DNA of 64,000 nucleotides from Balneolaceae bacterium (GCA_034521495.1 JAXHMK010000002.1:1-64000); one strand, 5' to 3'; numbered from the stretch's first letter, positions 1 through 9,793 are shown. A program made the numbers and translations. Notes: generated by a model not told the origin, from the sequence alone.

Positions 1-2
1 CC

Positions 3-1451
3 CAGGATCTCGAAAGCTTTGAAGAAAAAGTCACAGAGTTCACACTCGATAATGGTCTCACATTTATTGTAGTAGAACGGCCGGTTGCCCCGGTAGTAAG
101 TTTTGTAACCCATGTGGATGTTGGGGGAGTTAACGAACCCATCGGTAATACAGGAATGGCTCATATATTCGAACATATGGCATTTAAAGGGACGCACTAC
201 ATTGGCACTACAAATTGGGAAGAAGAGAAAAAAGTAATTGAGGAACTGGATCAAACATATCAGCAGTGGTTGCATGAATCGTATAGTCCTTCACCTGATT
301 CTGTAAAGTTAGAAGAACTATGGAATCGGTTTACTGAACTTCAGGAAGAGGCAGATCAATATGTAGTCAATAATGAATATTCTCAAATAATTGATAGAAA
401 CGGTGGTACCGGAATGAATGCCGGAACCGGAGCAGATCTTACAGTTTATTTTTACAGCCTGCCAGAAAATCGAATGGAATTATGGTTCTCACTGGAATCT
501 GCTCGTTTTAAAAATCCTGTATTCCGTGAGTTTTATAAAGAAAAAGAGGTGGTACGGGAAGAGCGCAGATCAAGTGTTGAATCGCAGCCTCTTGGAAGGC
601 TTGTTGAAGAATTTCTTGCCGTAGCTTATACAGCTCATCCATATGGCAGCCCGGTTATTGGGTGGAATTCTGATATTACAGCAACCACTATAAAAGATGC
701 CCGGGAGTTCTATAATACCTACTACGTACCCAGTAATATTACGATTTCCATTGCAGGAGATGTGGATGTAGATGAAGTACGCGAAATGGCAGAAACGTAT
801 TTTGGTGATTTGAAAGAAGGACCTGAAGCTCCGCCGGTTTATACTAAGGAGCCAGAGCAAAGAGGTGAACGGCGTTTTAGTATTCAAGGTCAATCACAGC
901 CAATATTACTGATGGGTTATCATACGGTAGCACAGGATCATCCGGATGCAAAAGCACTTGAAATATTGGGATCCATTATTTCAAGTGGACGTACATCACG
1001 CCTGTATAAAAGATTGGTAGAGGAAGAACAACTTGCTTTAACGGTGCAAGCTTTTAATGGATTTCCGGGCACAAAGTACGAAACCATGTTTCTGACCTAT
1101 GCTTTGCCAAATCAAGACGTAGAAGTAGATACACTTGAAAATGCAATCCATGAAGAGATTCAGAAAGTAAAAAATGGAGAATTAACCCAACAGGAACTCC
1201 AGCGGGCTAAGACAAATGCCAGGGCCAATTTAGTCCGGTCACTTGATTCAAACAGTGGTTTAGCACAAGCTTTTGCTATTGCAGAGGGGCAGCAAGGCGA
1301 TTGGCGAAAGGTTTTTACAGATATAGAGGAACTGAACGAAGTTACCCTGGATGATCTGCAACGAGTAGCAAATACCTACTTTATAAAAGATAATCTTACG
1401 GTTGGAACCATTGTCAACCAAGAGAATGAGGAGGTTGCAGATGCGAACTGA
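3..1451 (+). CDS. M16 family zinc metallopeptidase (5' end outside window)
   Basis: The reading frame is open from the first bases of the window, so the gene starts upstream and is partial. The zinc-binding motif HIFEH (HxxEH) lies at about 162-176, and the downstream region has the usual paired M16 layout with an R/Y-containing substrate segment (SGRTSRLYKRL) in the second half. Family members cleave peptides in the periplasm or act in processing of exported proteins. The stop codon overlaps the start of the next gene, a second M16 protein that lacks the zinc motif, so the two probably form an active/inactive heterodimer, as known for other bacterial M16B pairs. Signal peptide not visible because the N-terminus is missing. 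Confidence 0.9.
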   Translation, partial: QDLESFEEKVTEFTLDNGLTFIVVERPVAPVVSFVTHVDVGGVNEPIGNTGMAHIFEHMAFKGTHYIGTTNWEEEKKVIEELDQTYQQWLHESYSPSPDSVKLEELWNRFTELQEEADQYVVNNEYSQIIDRNGGTGMNAGTGADLTVYFYSLPENRMELWFSLESARFKNPVFREFYKEKEVVREERRSSVESQPLGRLVEEFLAVAYTAHPYGSPVIGWNSDITATTIKDAREFYNTYYVPSNITISIAGDVDVDEVREMAETYFGDLKEGPEAPPVYTKEPEQRGERRFSIQGQSQPILLMGYHTVAQDHPDAKALEILGSIISSGRTSRLYKRLVEEEQLALTVQAFNGFPGTKYETMFLTYALPNQDVEVDTLENAIHEEIQKVKNGELTQQELQRAKTNARANLVRSLDSNSGLAQAFAIAEGQQGDWRKVFTDIEELNEVTLDDLQRVANTYFIKDNLTVGTIVNQENEEVADAN

Positions 1452-3567
1452 TAATCAACAATTCCACAATTTTTTAATTGAAAATATCTCTGGACTTATG
1501 AAAAGAGTTGCCCTTTTATGCATGTTGTTTATTCTAACGAACTCCATACTCCATGCACAAAAAACATATGATGAACTGGAATTTCCCGAACTCAATGAAT
1601 TCCAGGTTCCTGAAGTTGAAACATATACGTCTGATAATGGAATTACATTCTTTCTGCTTGAAGACAAAGAACTGCCGCTGATCGATCTTAGTGTAATCAT
1701 TAAAACCGGCGGTGTTTTAGATCCTGCAGAGAAAGAGGGATTGGCATCCATTACCGGTACAGTAATTCGGTCTGGTGGAACAGAACAGCATCCTGCAGAT
1801 TCGTTGAATGTGATGCTGGAAAACAGGGCGGCAAGTATGGAAACGGGAATCGGATTTTCTTCGGGAAGTGCAAGTATGAACGTTCTGAAAGAAGATTTCG
1901 ATGAACTTCTATCCGTATTTATCGATCTGTTGAAAAATCCTGCATTTCCGGAGGATAAAATTGAACTTGCAAAAACGCAGAGGAAATCCAGTATTTCGAG
2001 GAGAAATGATGATGCCCAGCAAGTAGCTTTTCGTGAATTCCGCCGTTTGATATATGGAAAAGATTCGGTTTATGGACGTAATGTTGAATATGAAACCGTT
2101 AATAATATTACGCGTGATGATATTATCAATTTTCATAACAATCATTTCGTTGCAGAAAACATGATGGTTGGTATTGTTGGAGATTTTGATGCATCTGAAA
2201 TGCGCAAAAAACTGGACAATGCTTTCAGTAATATACCCTCGGGTGAAGAAACAACCCTAAACTTTCCAGACCCGAACTATGAATGGGGGAGTTCAATCAA
2301 CTTTGCAAATAAGTCCGATGTCAATCAAAGTGTTGTTCTTTTAGGACATATTGGCGGTTTGAGGGATAATCCTGATTATGCAGAGATCCAGGTGATGAAT
2401 AATGTTTTGAGTGGAGGTACATTTTCCGGCCGGTTGATGCAGGTGGTTCGAACAGAGATGGGATTGGCATACTCTGCGTTTGGCCAGTACAGCATGAATA
2501 CATTTTACCCGGGAATATTTTACACCGGAGTGATGACGAAAAGCGAAACAACTGCAGAAGCGATTGATGCCATCATAGAACAGATTGAACGATTACAGAA
2601 TGAACCGATTTCGGAAGAGGAACTTCGAAGTACTAAAGATCTCATTCTGAACTCAGCCATTTTTGAGTATGATAGTTACGAAGAGATTCTAAACCAACAA
2701 ATGTCGAACGAATTTCGCGGATTGCCTGAAGATGCCTTTGAGAAATATCTGGATGAAGTTCGTGAGACAACGATTGAAGACGTACAGCGGGTTGCCCAGG
2801 AGTACCTGAATCCCGGTCAGCTTGAAATACTGGTTATAGGTAATGAAGAAGAGATTGGAGATCAGCTTCAAAAATACGGTGAAGTGAATGAAGTGGATAT
2901 CACCATTCCGGAACCGGGAGCTGAGGAAGAATCGGTTGCCGGGGATGCTGCGGCTGGCCGTGAATGGTTCAACAATATGGCGAATGCAGTACTGCCGAAT
3001 GGCCCGATAGATGGTGAACTGGTTTTTGAAGCAGAAAATATTGTTCAAACTCCACAGGGAGAGATGAATCTGGACCTTGTTCAAACCATCAATTTCAACA
3101 CAGATAAATTGGTGGCTGATGTGACTATGCCAATGGGCCAGGTAACCATGCAGATTGTGGACGGAGAAGGTTCAATGAGTATGGGCGGCAACGAAATGCC
3201 AATGCAGCCGGCTCAAAAACAACAGTTGATGGCTGAGTACCACCGCAATCACATCTATCTTGCGCTAAACAGAGATGATTTTAATGTTGAATATCTGGGC
3301 ATGGAACAGATGGAAGGGCAGGAGTTGGCTCATATACGGGTGGAAGCCGAGCCGACACTGCACCTGTATCTTGATCCAGAAACATCACTTCCAATTGTTC
3401 GCACGTATCGCCAGTTCGACCCTCAAGCCGGAGAGCAGGTGGAAGTGAAGATAGTATCAACAGATTGGCGGGAATCCGATGGAGTTTTGATGCCGTATGA
3501 AACCATTTCGTATGCAGGTGGAGAGCAAAATGCGGTAACAAATGTTTCATCGCATTCCGTTGAGTAA
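1441..3567 (+). CDS. M16 family peptidase-like protein, probably catalytically inactive subunit
   Basis: About 708 residues. I chose the ATG at 1441 because AGGAGG lies six bases before it (1429-1434) and it overlaps the upstream stop by 11 bases. A start at 1498 (MKRVALLC) would give a shorter signal peptide. Either way a hydrophobic export segment ends in HAQ. Two M16 lobes follow, but where HxxEH is expected the sequence reads EKEGLASITGT, so the zinc ligands are absent. After the M16 part (about residue 480 onward) there is an extra domain of roughly 200 residues rich in beta structure, similar in style to lipoprotein-carrier-like outer-membrane domains. Likely the structural partner of the upstream peptidase. 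Function of the C-terminal domain is unknown. Confidence 0.88.
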   Translation: MRTDNQQFHNFLIENISGLMKRVALLCMLFILTNSILHAQKTYDELEFPELNEFQVPEVETYTSDNGITFFLLEDKELPLIDLSVIIKTGGVLDPAEKEGLASITGTVIRSGGTEQHPADSLNVMLENRAASMETGIGFSSGSASMNVLKEDFDELLSVFIDLLKNPAFPEDKIELAKTQRKSSISRRNDDAQQVAFREFRRLIYGKDSVYGRNVEYETVNNITRDDIINFHNNHFVAENMMVGIVGDFDASEMRKKLDNAFSNIPSGEETTLNFPDPNYEWGSSINFANKSDVNQSVVLLGHIGGLRDNPDYAEIQVMNNVLSGGTFSGRLMQVVRTEMGLAYSAFGQYSMNTFYPGIFYTGVMTKSETTAEAIDAIIEQIERLQNEPISEEELRSTKDLILNSAIFEYDSYEEILNQQMSNEFRGLPEDAFEKYLDEVRETTIEDVQRVAQEYLNPGQLEILVIGNEEEIGDQLQKYGEVNEVDITIPEPGAEEESVAGDAAAGREWFNNMANAVLPNGPIDGELVFEAENIVQTPQGEMNLDLVQTINFNTDKLVADVTMPMGQVTMQIVDGEGSMSMGGNEMPMQPAQKQQLMAEYHRNHIYLALNRDDFNVEYLGMEQMEGQELAHIRVEAEPTLHLYLDPETSLPIVRTYRQFDPQAGEQVEVKIVSTDWRESDGVLMPYETISYAGGEQNAVTNVSSHSVE

Positions 3568-3594
3568 TTTACTTTAATTACTAAATCAAACAAC

Positions 3595-3628
3595 CTGGCA
3601 GAGCGCCGTGCTTTTCGGCTCCTGCCAG
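3595..3628. repeat. Hairpin downstream of the M16 pair
   Basis: CTGGCAG and CTGCCAG arms (with extra pairing AGC/GCT) bracket a short loop, 27 bases after the M16 stop. No T-run follows, so it reads more like a palindromic repeat or RNA-stabilising hairpin than a classic terminator. CTCTGACAGG is repeated twice shortly after (about 3668 and 3690), and similar CTGACAG words recur near 7239-7344. Confidence 0.45.
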
Positions 3629-3745
3629 AGTTGTGCCAAAGAATTCTCTTAGAAATAGCTAACCGTGACTCTGACAGGAGCTATCGCACTCTGACAGGTC
3701 ACTAACATGTTCATGACTCCAAAACCCATCAATCCAAAAAAGGTT

Positions 3746-4267
3746 ATGAAAATTGAACAAAACGAATACGGCGAGTTTTATGAACGGTATGTAAAACTCA
3801 GCAATAACGTACCGTTGAAAGATCAGCTTCTTTCGAATGCACAAGAGATGAAAAACCTGTTTTTGGGATTAACTGATGAAGATGCATTGTTCCGGTACGA
3901 GAAGGGAAAGTGGACTTTAAAACAGGTTTTTGGCCACCTTACGGATACGGAGAGAATTTTTAACTACCGGGCCTTATGCGTTGCGAGGGGAGAGCCAAAA
4001 CCATTGCCGGGGTTTGACCAGGATCTGTATATGAACCAAGTAAACTTTAACGATCAGTCGCTTGATCATCTGCAAGAACAATATGAAGCCACCCGAAATT
4101 CTACTATTGCTCTTTATTCAAATTTCACCAACGCAGAGTTACTGAGACGGGGGACCATCAGCGGATCTGAATTTACAGTTCGGGCTACCGGCTATGTAAT
4201 TGCAGGCCATGAGCTTCATCACCTGAACATTATCAATGAAAAATATTTGCCAGGGATTAGTGCATAA
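3746..4267 (+). CDS. DinB family protein
   Basis: About 173 residues with the four-helix DinB/YfiT-like pattern: an early histidine in FGHLTDTERIFNYRA and a later HELHHLNII motif, which together supply the usual three-histidine metal site. Family members are metal-dependent enzymes, some acting as thiol-S-transferases, but the substrate cannot be told from sequence. An upstream in-frame ATG at 3707 is possible. I prefer 3746 (MKIEQNEYGEFYERY) because family proteins begin near there. It stands alone and converges on the minus-strand glycosyltransferase, whose stop overlaps its last codons (4257-4267). Confidence 0.8.
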   Translation: MKIEQNEYGEFYERYVKLSNNVPLKDQLLSNAQEMKNLFLGLTDEDALFRYEKGKWTLKQVFGHLTDTERIFNYRALCVARGEPKPLPGFDQDLYMNQVNFNDQSLDHLQEQYEATRNSTIALYSNFTNAELLRRGTISGSEFTVRATGYVIAGHELHHLNIINEKYLPGISA

Positions 4268-5327
4268 TCTCTGAAACCGGCAGATAGGATCTGTAATTCT
4301 CTTTCTCAAGAAGATTTTCAAATTTGAATACCTTGTGATGATTTGTTGCCAGTTCAAGAAGAAGATCAACCAAATTGGAGGTATCGGCAATTTCGGAAAG
4401 CTGAACCGCAGGTGTATGATCAACCCAGTTTTTTATGATACTGACAAAAGACTCATCAATTTTCCGAATGGTTTGAACGCCCATTTGTTGTAAAGCCGCT
4501 GCATTGCAATATTGTTCGTATTGATTTGAGATGGGGATAACCAACAGCTTTTTGCCAAGAAACATCGCCTCAGCACAGGTTTCAAATCCGGCTCCGGTAA
4601 TCACCCCAAGACTGGTTTTCATACTGTCTAAAAACGGTTTATTTCCAACCGGGTTGATGCTCACATTCATCACAGAGTAGGAGTTTTTACAGCTTGGCGA
4701 AAAAATATGCCACTCAACCCGTGGAATATGCAGAAACTTCCGAAGTAATAGTTGATGATCAAAAGCGGGAAGATACACAGTTACATGGTCTCCGTTTTTG
4801 GTTGATAGTGATCGTACATCGCGGCGAATAATAGGAGGAAGTATGTACGAATCATACCGCTTAAAATGAAAACCAATTGGGGCTGAGCAGGGTGCAAAAT
4901 GTTTTAGAATTTGTTCTCCAATCACAGATTTTTTAGCCGGGCGCGGAGAGTTAGGCGAGATGAATGAAGCCTGATGACTAAGCGCAACCGAAAACACATT
5001 TTTCTGTTGAGAAGCCCAGGCTGTTACCGGTTCAAAATCTGAAATGATCAGATCGTAATCTTGCGCATTCATAGTACTAATATCGCGGACAAATGTGATC
5101 GGCTTAAGATTGAGGGCTGTTTTTAAATAAGAAACACTTCCTTCTGAATCATACGAAAGGCTTATTCCTCTTTTTTGAATCACTTCAATATTTTCAAGTT
5201 TCATATTGCAGTTATAGCCGCTTACCAGTACATCTACATTCGCTTTTTCAGATAATATGGGTATGATTTCTCGTGCCCGGCTAATGTGACCATGACCGGT
5301 TCCCTGGATTCCATAAAGTATGTTCAT
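4257..5327 (-). CDS. Glycosyltransferase, GT1/GT28-like (MurG-fold)
   Basis: 356 residues. The N-terminus MNILYGIQGTGHGHISRA is the glycine-rich acceptor-domain loop of GT-B enzymes. The C-terminal half has the nucleotide-sugar region GVITGAGFETCAEAMFLGKK followed by PISNQYEQYCNA, matching the UDP-sugar binding segment of MurG/MGT-type enzymes. Known relatives transfer a sugar to a lipid or cell-envelope acceptor. The actual donor and acceptor are unknown. It overlaps the preceding LpxH-like gene by four bases (ATGA-type coupling), so the pair is probably co-translated and works on the same envelope lipid. Confidence 0.8.
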   Translation of the reverse strand: MNILYGIQGTGHGHISRAREIIPILSEKANVDVLVSGYNCNMKLENIEVIQKRGISLSYDSEGSVSYLKTALNLKPITFVRDISTMNAQDYDLIISDFEPVTAWASQQKNVFSVALSHQASFISPNSPRPAKKSVIGEQILKHFAPCSAPIGFHFKRYDSYILPPIIRRDVRSLSTKNGDHVTVYLPAFDHQLLLRKFLHIPRVEWHIFSPSCKNSYSVMNVSINPVGNKPFLDSMKTSLGVITGAGFETCAEAMFLGKKLLVIPISNQYEQYCNAAALQQMGVQTIRKIDESFVSIIKNWVDHTPAVQLSEIADTSNLVDLLLELATNHHKVFKFENLLEKENYRSYLPVSEIMH

Positions 5328-6139
5328 TTGATAAGAATCTCTGAATTTCGCCGGTGAGAGCGGATTAATTTTTCTATACGTTCGGATTGAACAAAATCTT
5401 CTTCTCTAAATTTGAACATGCTCCACTCATTTCCGTCGTACTCCAGGGCGGTAAGATTTTCAATCCAATCGCCGGAGTTCATATATATTACTGAACCTTT
5501 TTCGTTCTCGTATCCCCGAATTTTGGGTTGGTGGATATGACCACAGATTACATAATCGTATCCCTGTTCAATGGCCAGTTCTATGGCAGTTGTTTCAAAA
5601 TCTTCAATAAAACGAACAGCTTTTTTTACACTGTCTTTTATTTTTTTAGAAAGAGAGAATTTACCTCGACCTGTTTTTTCTGTGATTTTATTAATGGCAC
5701 GATTCAACAAAATGAGCAGATCGTAGCCTTTTCCTCCAATTCTGGCAATCCATTTACTGTGTTTCATGGTGATGTCAAAAATATCCCCGTGGAAAACCCA
5801 GACCTTTTCACCATTTAACTCTAAAACCAGTTTGTCCCGAATAAACAATGGCCCGAGCTGCAGGCTGGATACTTTTCTGAGAATTTCATCGTGGTTGCCG
5901 GTGAGGTAGTAAATGTCGGTTCCGTTGGTCATCATGGTCAGCATGGTTCGCAAAACCATCATGTGCGATTCCGGCCAGTAATACTTTCTGAAATTCCAAA
6001 CATCTACAAAATCACCATTCAGGATTATGATTTTTGGATCAATGGAATTCAAATATTGTAAAAGTTCGAGGGCGTGGCATCCTACTGTTCCCAGGTGAAT
6101 GTCTGACAAGACAACGATATCGAGCGGTTTTTTTACCAT
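5324..6139 (-). CDS. Calcineurin-like metallophosphoesterase, UDP-2,3-diacylglucosamine diphosphatase-like
   Basis: 271 residues with all dimetal phosphoesterase motifs in order: SDIHLG (D13, H15), NGDFVDVW, LTGNHDE, VFHGD and CGHIHQP. Its best-known relatives are LpxH-type enzymes of lipid A synthesis, but many Bacteroidota carry broader LpxH-like paralogues, so the lpxH symbol is not assigned. Coupled by overlap to a GT-B glycosyltransferase, suggesting a lipid modification step. An alternative is a general phosphoesterase. Confident on fold, not on substrate. Confidence 0.82.
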   Translation of the reverse strand: MVKKPLDIVVLSDIHLGTVGCHALELLQYLNSIDPKIIILNGDFVDVWNFRKYYWPESHMMVLRTMLTMMTNGTDIYYLTGNHDEILRKVSSLQLGPLFIRDKLVLELNGEKVWVFHGDIFDITMKHSKWIARIGGKGYDLLILLNRAINKITEKTGRGKFSLSKKIKDSVKKAVRFIEDFETTAIELAIEQGYDYVICGHIHQPKIRGYENEKGSVIYMNSGDWIENLTALEYDGNEWSMFKFREEDFVQSERIEKLIRSHRRNSEILIK

Positions 6140-6772
6140 AACAGATGATTGTTTATGGGTAATAAAACCATCTAATATTATTTGTAGATGTGCCTATTGT
6201 TAGTTTTTAATGATCAGATTGTTAAGAAATCATTTCGGATGATACCTTAGCGGGTATTTGGAAGTCGGTAAGTCGGGGCACAAGTGACGCTTCGCTTAAC
6301 ACTTGAGCCAGTCGGGAGTTTATATCTTTGTGAGGATAGCGAAGCAATCTCCTGGCTTGACAACAAAAGGTAGATTGCCGCGGTCATTTCACTTCCTCAC
6401 AATGACTTTTCTACTTGCTCCGAAGGTCCTCCTTCGGAACATTGCGTCTGGTAGCTCCGCTTCTGGCAAAAACCAGACTGGATAAAGTGACGTTTTGCTT
6501 AACACTTTCGCTAGTGTTACAATCTTTAAAAAAGTTTAGTCAATCAGGTAGCCACAAAAACACGAAATCACAAAATTATTTGTGTTTTGGTGCTTTTGTG
6601 GCCTCTTCTCAGGTGGGCTATTAAATTTATTTATTGATCCTGACACTATATTAATTTACTGGTTACTACACTATCGGCGGTATTTGTTTGAATCATTTGT
6701 TACAAGCAATTCTAAATTTAATTGTATTATTGACCAAAGTTTTAAATCGGAATTAAAAAAATGGATTAGATC
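6140..6772. other. Gene-free stretch with decayed palindromic repeats
   Basis: No convincing coding sequence. It contains an imperfect inverted repeat at 6329-6401 (arms around GCGAAGCAATCT and AGATTGCC...CCTCACA), a perfect small hairpin at 6419-6438 (TCCGAAGG/CCTTCGGA), and a 21-base word (GTGACG.TT.GCTTAACACTT) present twice at 6284-6304 and 6487-6507. Short open frames here lie over the repeats and look spurious. Confidence 0.55.
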
Positions 6773-7219
6773 ATGTCAGAATCAGACAAAAAGAAAATTG
6801 TTCATTTTCATTTGGGCGATGAGAATTATAAAACGGTAATGACAGCTGGTCCCCACGAACTTATTGCCGATGAACCGGAAGATGTTGGCGGTAAAGATGC
6901 CGGGCCAGATCCATACGATTATCTTTTAATGTCGCTGGGTGCGTGTACTGTCATTACGTTGAAGATGTATGCTGACAGAAAAGAGTGGCCTGTTGAGGAC
7001 ATTTACGTTGAAATGCGGCATCACAAAGCCCACGCTGAAGATTGCGAGGATTGTGATGATCCAAAAGCGAGGATTGATAAGATTGAAAAAGATTTGATCG
7101 TGAAGGGAGATTTGAGTGAGGAGCAGTTGAACCGGCTTCTGGAAATATCAAAAAAGTGCCCTGTTCATAAAACATTGCTGAATGATGTGGAGATCGCATC
7201 GAGTGTGGAAAGAAAGTAG
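6773..7219 (+). CDS. OsmC family protein (peroxiredoxin-like)
   Basis: 148 residues. The two redox cysteines typical of OsmC/Ohr proteins are visible in SLGACTVITL and KKCPVHKTLL, with the AGPHELIADEP and GGKDAGPDPYDYLLMSL segments of the family. Members reduce organic hydroperoxides in the cytoplasm using the two cysteines. This one is the OsmC/YhfA-like subtype rather than clear Ohr. A CxxC-like cluster (AEDCEDCDD) in the middle is common in this subgroup. Monocistronic, with a palindromic element just after it. Confidence 0.9.
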   Translation: MSESDKKKIVHFHLGDENYKTVMTAGPHELIADEPEDVGGKDAGPDPYDYLLMSLGACTVITLKMYADRKEWPVEDIYVEMRHHKAHAEDCEDCDDPKARIDKIEKDLIVKGDLSEEQLNRLLEISKKCPVHKTLLNDVEIASSVERK

Positions 7220-7238
7220 TGTTAAGTCAAATATGAAA

Positions 7239-7344
7239 TGTCGGAAGCAACCTGTCAGCACCCACTGGATCTGACAGCGTTGATTTTTGACGCTGACAGA
7301 AACCCGGAAAAGCACCGGGAATGCTGTCAGGTCTATATCCGACA
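7239..7344. repeat. Compound palindromic element after OsmC gene
   Basis: Outer arms TGTCGGA (7239-7245) and TCCGACA (7338-7344), inner CCTGTCAGCA/TGCTGTCAGG words, and two internal hairpins (CAGCGT...ACGCTG and CCCGG...CCGGG). Lies between OsmC and the fasciclin gene and codes for nothing convincing. Shares CTGACAG words with the hairpin region at 3595-3700. Confidence 0.5.
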
Positions 7345-7525
7345 AATGATAATTGACATGACAGTAGATATTTTTTATCTGCCTGATATACGTTTCAATT
7401 GAAAAGGACATTCACAATAAAGGTCTTACGTGAACGCAACTTTTTGTGGTTATCCACAGAAATTTGAACAAAAAACTGTAGCTGGACAACCGAAGGGTAG
7501 AAACCACGAGTTTGATGACATTTCA

Positions 7526-7561
7526 GAAAATAAAATCGGCCTGCCATTACAGCAAGCCGAT
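7526..7561 (-). terminator. Rho-independent terminator of the fasciclin gene
   Basis: On the minus strand an ATCGGC...GCCGAT stem (plus 7535-7561) is followed by a T-rich run (TTTTATTTT), about 70 bases after the fasciclin stop codon. Confidence 0.65.
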
Positions 7562-7630
7562 AGATTTCTAATTCAGAATACTTGATTCTTTGAAACCGGT
7601 AAACGCGTTATAGTACTACTTCGAAAGCAT

Positions 7631-9358
7631 TTACGGAATTAATACGCCATCAATCAGGTGTATTACGCCATTGGTACCCTCGAGGTCTACTGTAATTACG
7701 CTTTCGCCATTTACAGTAACTGAGCCACTGTCATTTACAATCGTAACCTCAGCGCCATTAACCGTACCTATTTCGGTAGTTCCTTCTGGAATGTCGCCAC
7801 TCTTAATAAGATCCGGAATTACGTGATAGGTGAGGACATCCGAGACCTCTTCTTCAGACAATCCTTCAAGAGTATCCGAAATTTCATCAAATGCACTGTT
7901 TACAGGTGCAAAGATTGTGAAGGGGCCATCACCTGAAAGAGTGCCGGCTAAGTCGGCATCAACAACCAAATTCACCAAAGTGGTTAGATCATAGTTTTTC
8001 TGTGCAATTTCAACAACGTTCAGAAATTTATTTGGTAATAATACCTGGTCTATTGCATGAATGGTTCCGTTTGAAGCATCAACATCCGCAGCTATCACAC
8101 TGGAACTCCCGTTCACGGTCACGCCATCGCCTGCTGTTATATAGAGAGCTTCTTCGCTAAGGGCATTCGGCGACTGTTGTTCCTCAAGATCTCCGGATTT
8201 AATATCTGCACCAATTACATGATAGAGAAGTACTTCCTGAAGATCTTCCATCGAAAGGCTTGCTAAAAGTCCGTCCGGAAGTTCAGCAATTGCATCATCC
8301 GTTGGAGCAAAAACTGTAAATGGGCCTTCCGCTTGAAGTGCATCTGCAAGATCTGCATCAACAACAGCATTCACAAGTGTATTGAAATCAAAACGCTTGA
8401 TTGCATTATCAACAACTGTACCGAATGCGTCAGGTAACAGAACGCTATCTACTACATGAATCACACCGTTTGTTGCTTCAATATCTGCTGCAACTACATT
8501 GCTATTTCCATTGATAGTGACAGACCCGTCATCCGCAGAAATATAGAGTTCTTCGCCATTTAGAGAAGCAGGAGCTTGTTGAGATTCGAGATCACCGGCA
8601 AATACTTCGCTATCGAGTGCATGGTAGGTAAGGATTTGTGTTAACTGATCGGCTGTAAGGCTTTCTAACGTTCCTTCAGGCAGAGCGGCAAATGCGTCGT
8701 CGTTAGGTGCAAAAACGGTAAACGGTTCAAGGAACTGAAGGGTGGTTTTTAATCCTGTAGATTCTACCGCGCCAAGCAGTGTTTCAAAACCACCGGCTTC
8801 CTCTGCAACATCAATAATATTGGTTTCACCAAGTGCTTTTCTGATATCTGATGGCAGCAATACCTGGTCTATACCGTGTACTACGCCATTATCAGCGGTT
8901 AAATCGGGTGCAACCACTTCAGTATCTCCGTTTACAAACACTCCGTTATTAGACTGCAGCAGTAGTAACTCACCCTGAACGGTCTCAACATCTGTTTGCG
9001 ATGGTATGTCTCCGGACAGTGTGGTACCGGCCACGAGATGATAGGTAATTATTAATTCTACCTGGTCTTCTGTTAAGCTATTAAGCACATCGGAAGGAAT
9101 CGCTTCAAATGCCGCGTTCGTTGGAGCAAATACGGTAAGCTCCTCATTTTGTAAGTCAGAAAGCAAATTGTCGGGTACAAGTGAAACCAGTGTGCTGTAG
9201 CTGTCATCGTTTGTTAGTACATCCGCGAGTGTTTCTTCAGGTTCGGGTTCTGGTTCGTTTGAGGTTACGTTATCGTCATCACTGCAGGCCTTCATAAAAA
9301 GCAAGCCAAGTGATAACAAGGCGATAAATATTAATTTAGGATTTAAAAGATTTTTCAT
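7631..9358 (-). CDS. Lipoprotein with four fasciclin (FAS1) domains
   Basis: 575 residues. The signal peptide ends at LFMKAC followed by SDDDN, so it is probably a lipoprotein (cysteine 25), and the acidic residues after the cysteine resemble Bacteroidota surface-export signals. Four FAS1 repeats follow (about residues 45-170, 182-308, 318-440, 452-575). Each has TVFAPT/N.AF, TYH and a terminal G.IH.ID.VLLP motif. FAS1 domains mediate adhesion or bind small ligands. The gene ends with a good terminator and is separated by 435 bases from the TonB receptor upstream, so it may have its own promoter, although it lies in the same direction as the sigma/anti-sigma/receptor cassette. Confidence 0.92.
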   Translation of the reverse strand: MKNLLNPKLIFIALLSLGLLFMKACSDDDNVTSNEPEPEPEETLADVLTNDDSYSTLVSLVPDNLLSDLQNEELTVFAPTNAAFEAIPSDVLNSLTEDQVELIITYHLVAGTTLSGDIPSQTDVETVQGELLLLQSNNGVFVNGDTEVVAPDLTADNGVVHGIDQVLLPSDIRKALGETNIIDVAEEAGGFETLLGAVESTGLKTTLQFLEPFTVFAPNDDAFAALPEGTLESLTADQLTQILTYHALDSEVFAGDLESQQAPASLNGEELYISADDGSVTINGNSNVVAADIEATNGVIHVVDSVLLPDAFGTVVDNAIKRFDFNTLVNAVVDADLADALQAEGPFTVFAPTDDAIAELPDGLLASLSMEDLQEVLLYHVIGADIKSGDLEEQQSPNALSEEALYITAGDGVTVNGSSSVIAADVDASNGTIHAIDQVLLPNKFLNVVEIAQKNYDLTTLVNLVVDADLAGTLSGDGPFTIFAPVNSAFDEISDTLEGLSEEEVSDVLTYHVIPDLIKSGDIPEGTTEIGTVNGAEVTIVNDSGSVTVNGESVITVDLEGTNGVIHLIDGVLIP

Positions 9359-9793
9359 TGGAACAGTTACCTTTTTAATTAGTTGTTAGTTTACCATGAT
9401 TGGTCTGCCCTACTAACACGAGAGAATTCCGAGGTGACTAATAATCATTCAAAAAAAATTAGATCAACTTTTGTGGTAATTTTTACGAAAGTTAATACGT
9501 ATGCTCCGTTAGCAGGACATTTGTTGGTAAGCAAAAGACTTTAGCGCAGCATACTGCAGACGCTTAAAATTGTAGGTAACGGCACGTTAGATCAGCTAAA
9601 CGCATCTAACTTTGAAAGGTCAGGACAGTATATAGGATAATCCTGCATTTGCTCAATGAGATAATGATAACGGGAAATAGATGTGGAATAAGCGTGAAAG
9701 CTTCCATGGAAAGCCAAAGGGTAGTTTTTTAAAAAACCACAGTGGGTATTCTAAAATCCGCTGCTTAAACTATAAATTGTTCAGTAGTCTGGA
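9359..9793. other. Gene-free spacer between TonB receptor and fasciclin gene
   Basis: No coding sequence, RNA gene or clear repeat recognised. AAAAAGG lies shortly before the fasciclin ATG as a possible ribosome binding site, and the region probably holds that gene's promoter, but I could not identify it. Confidence 0.4.

Noticed and set aside
6329-6438. Inverted repeat considered as a terminator or RNA gene
   Set aside because: No T-run, imperfect pairing and similar words elsewhere, which fits a decayed dispersed repeat.
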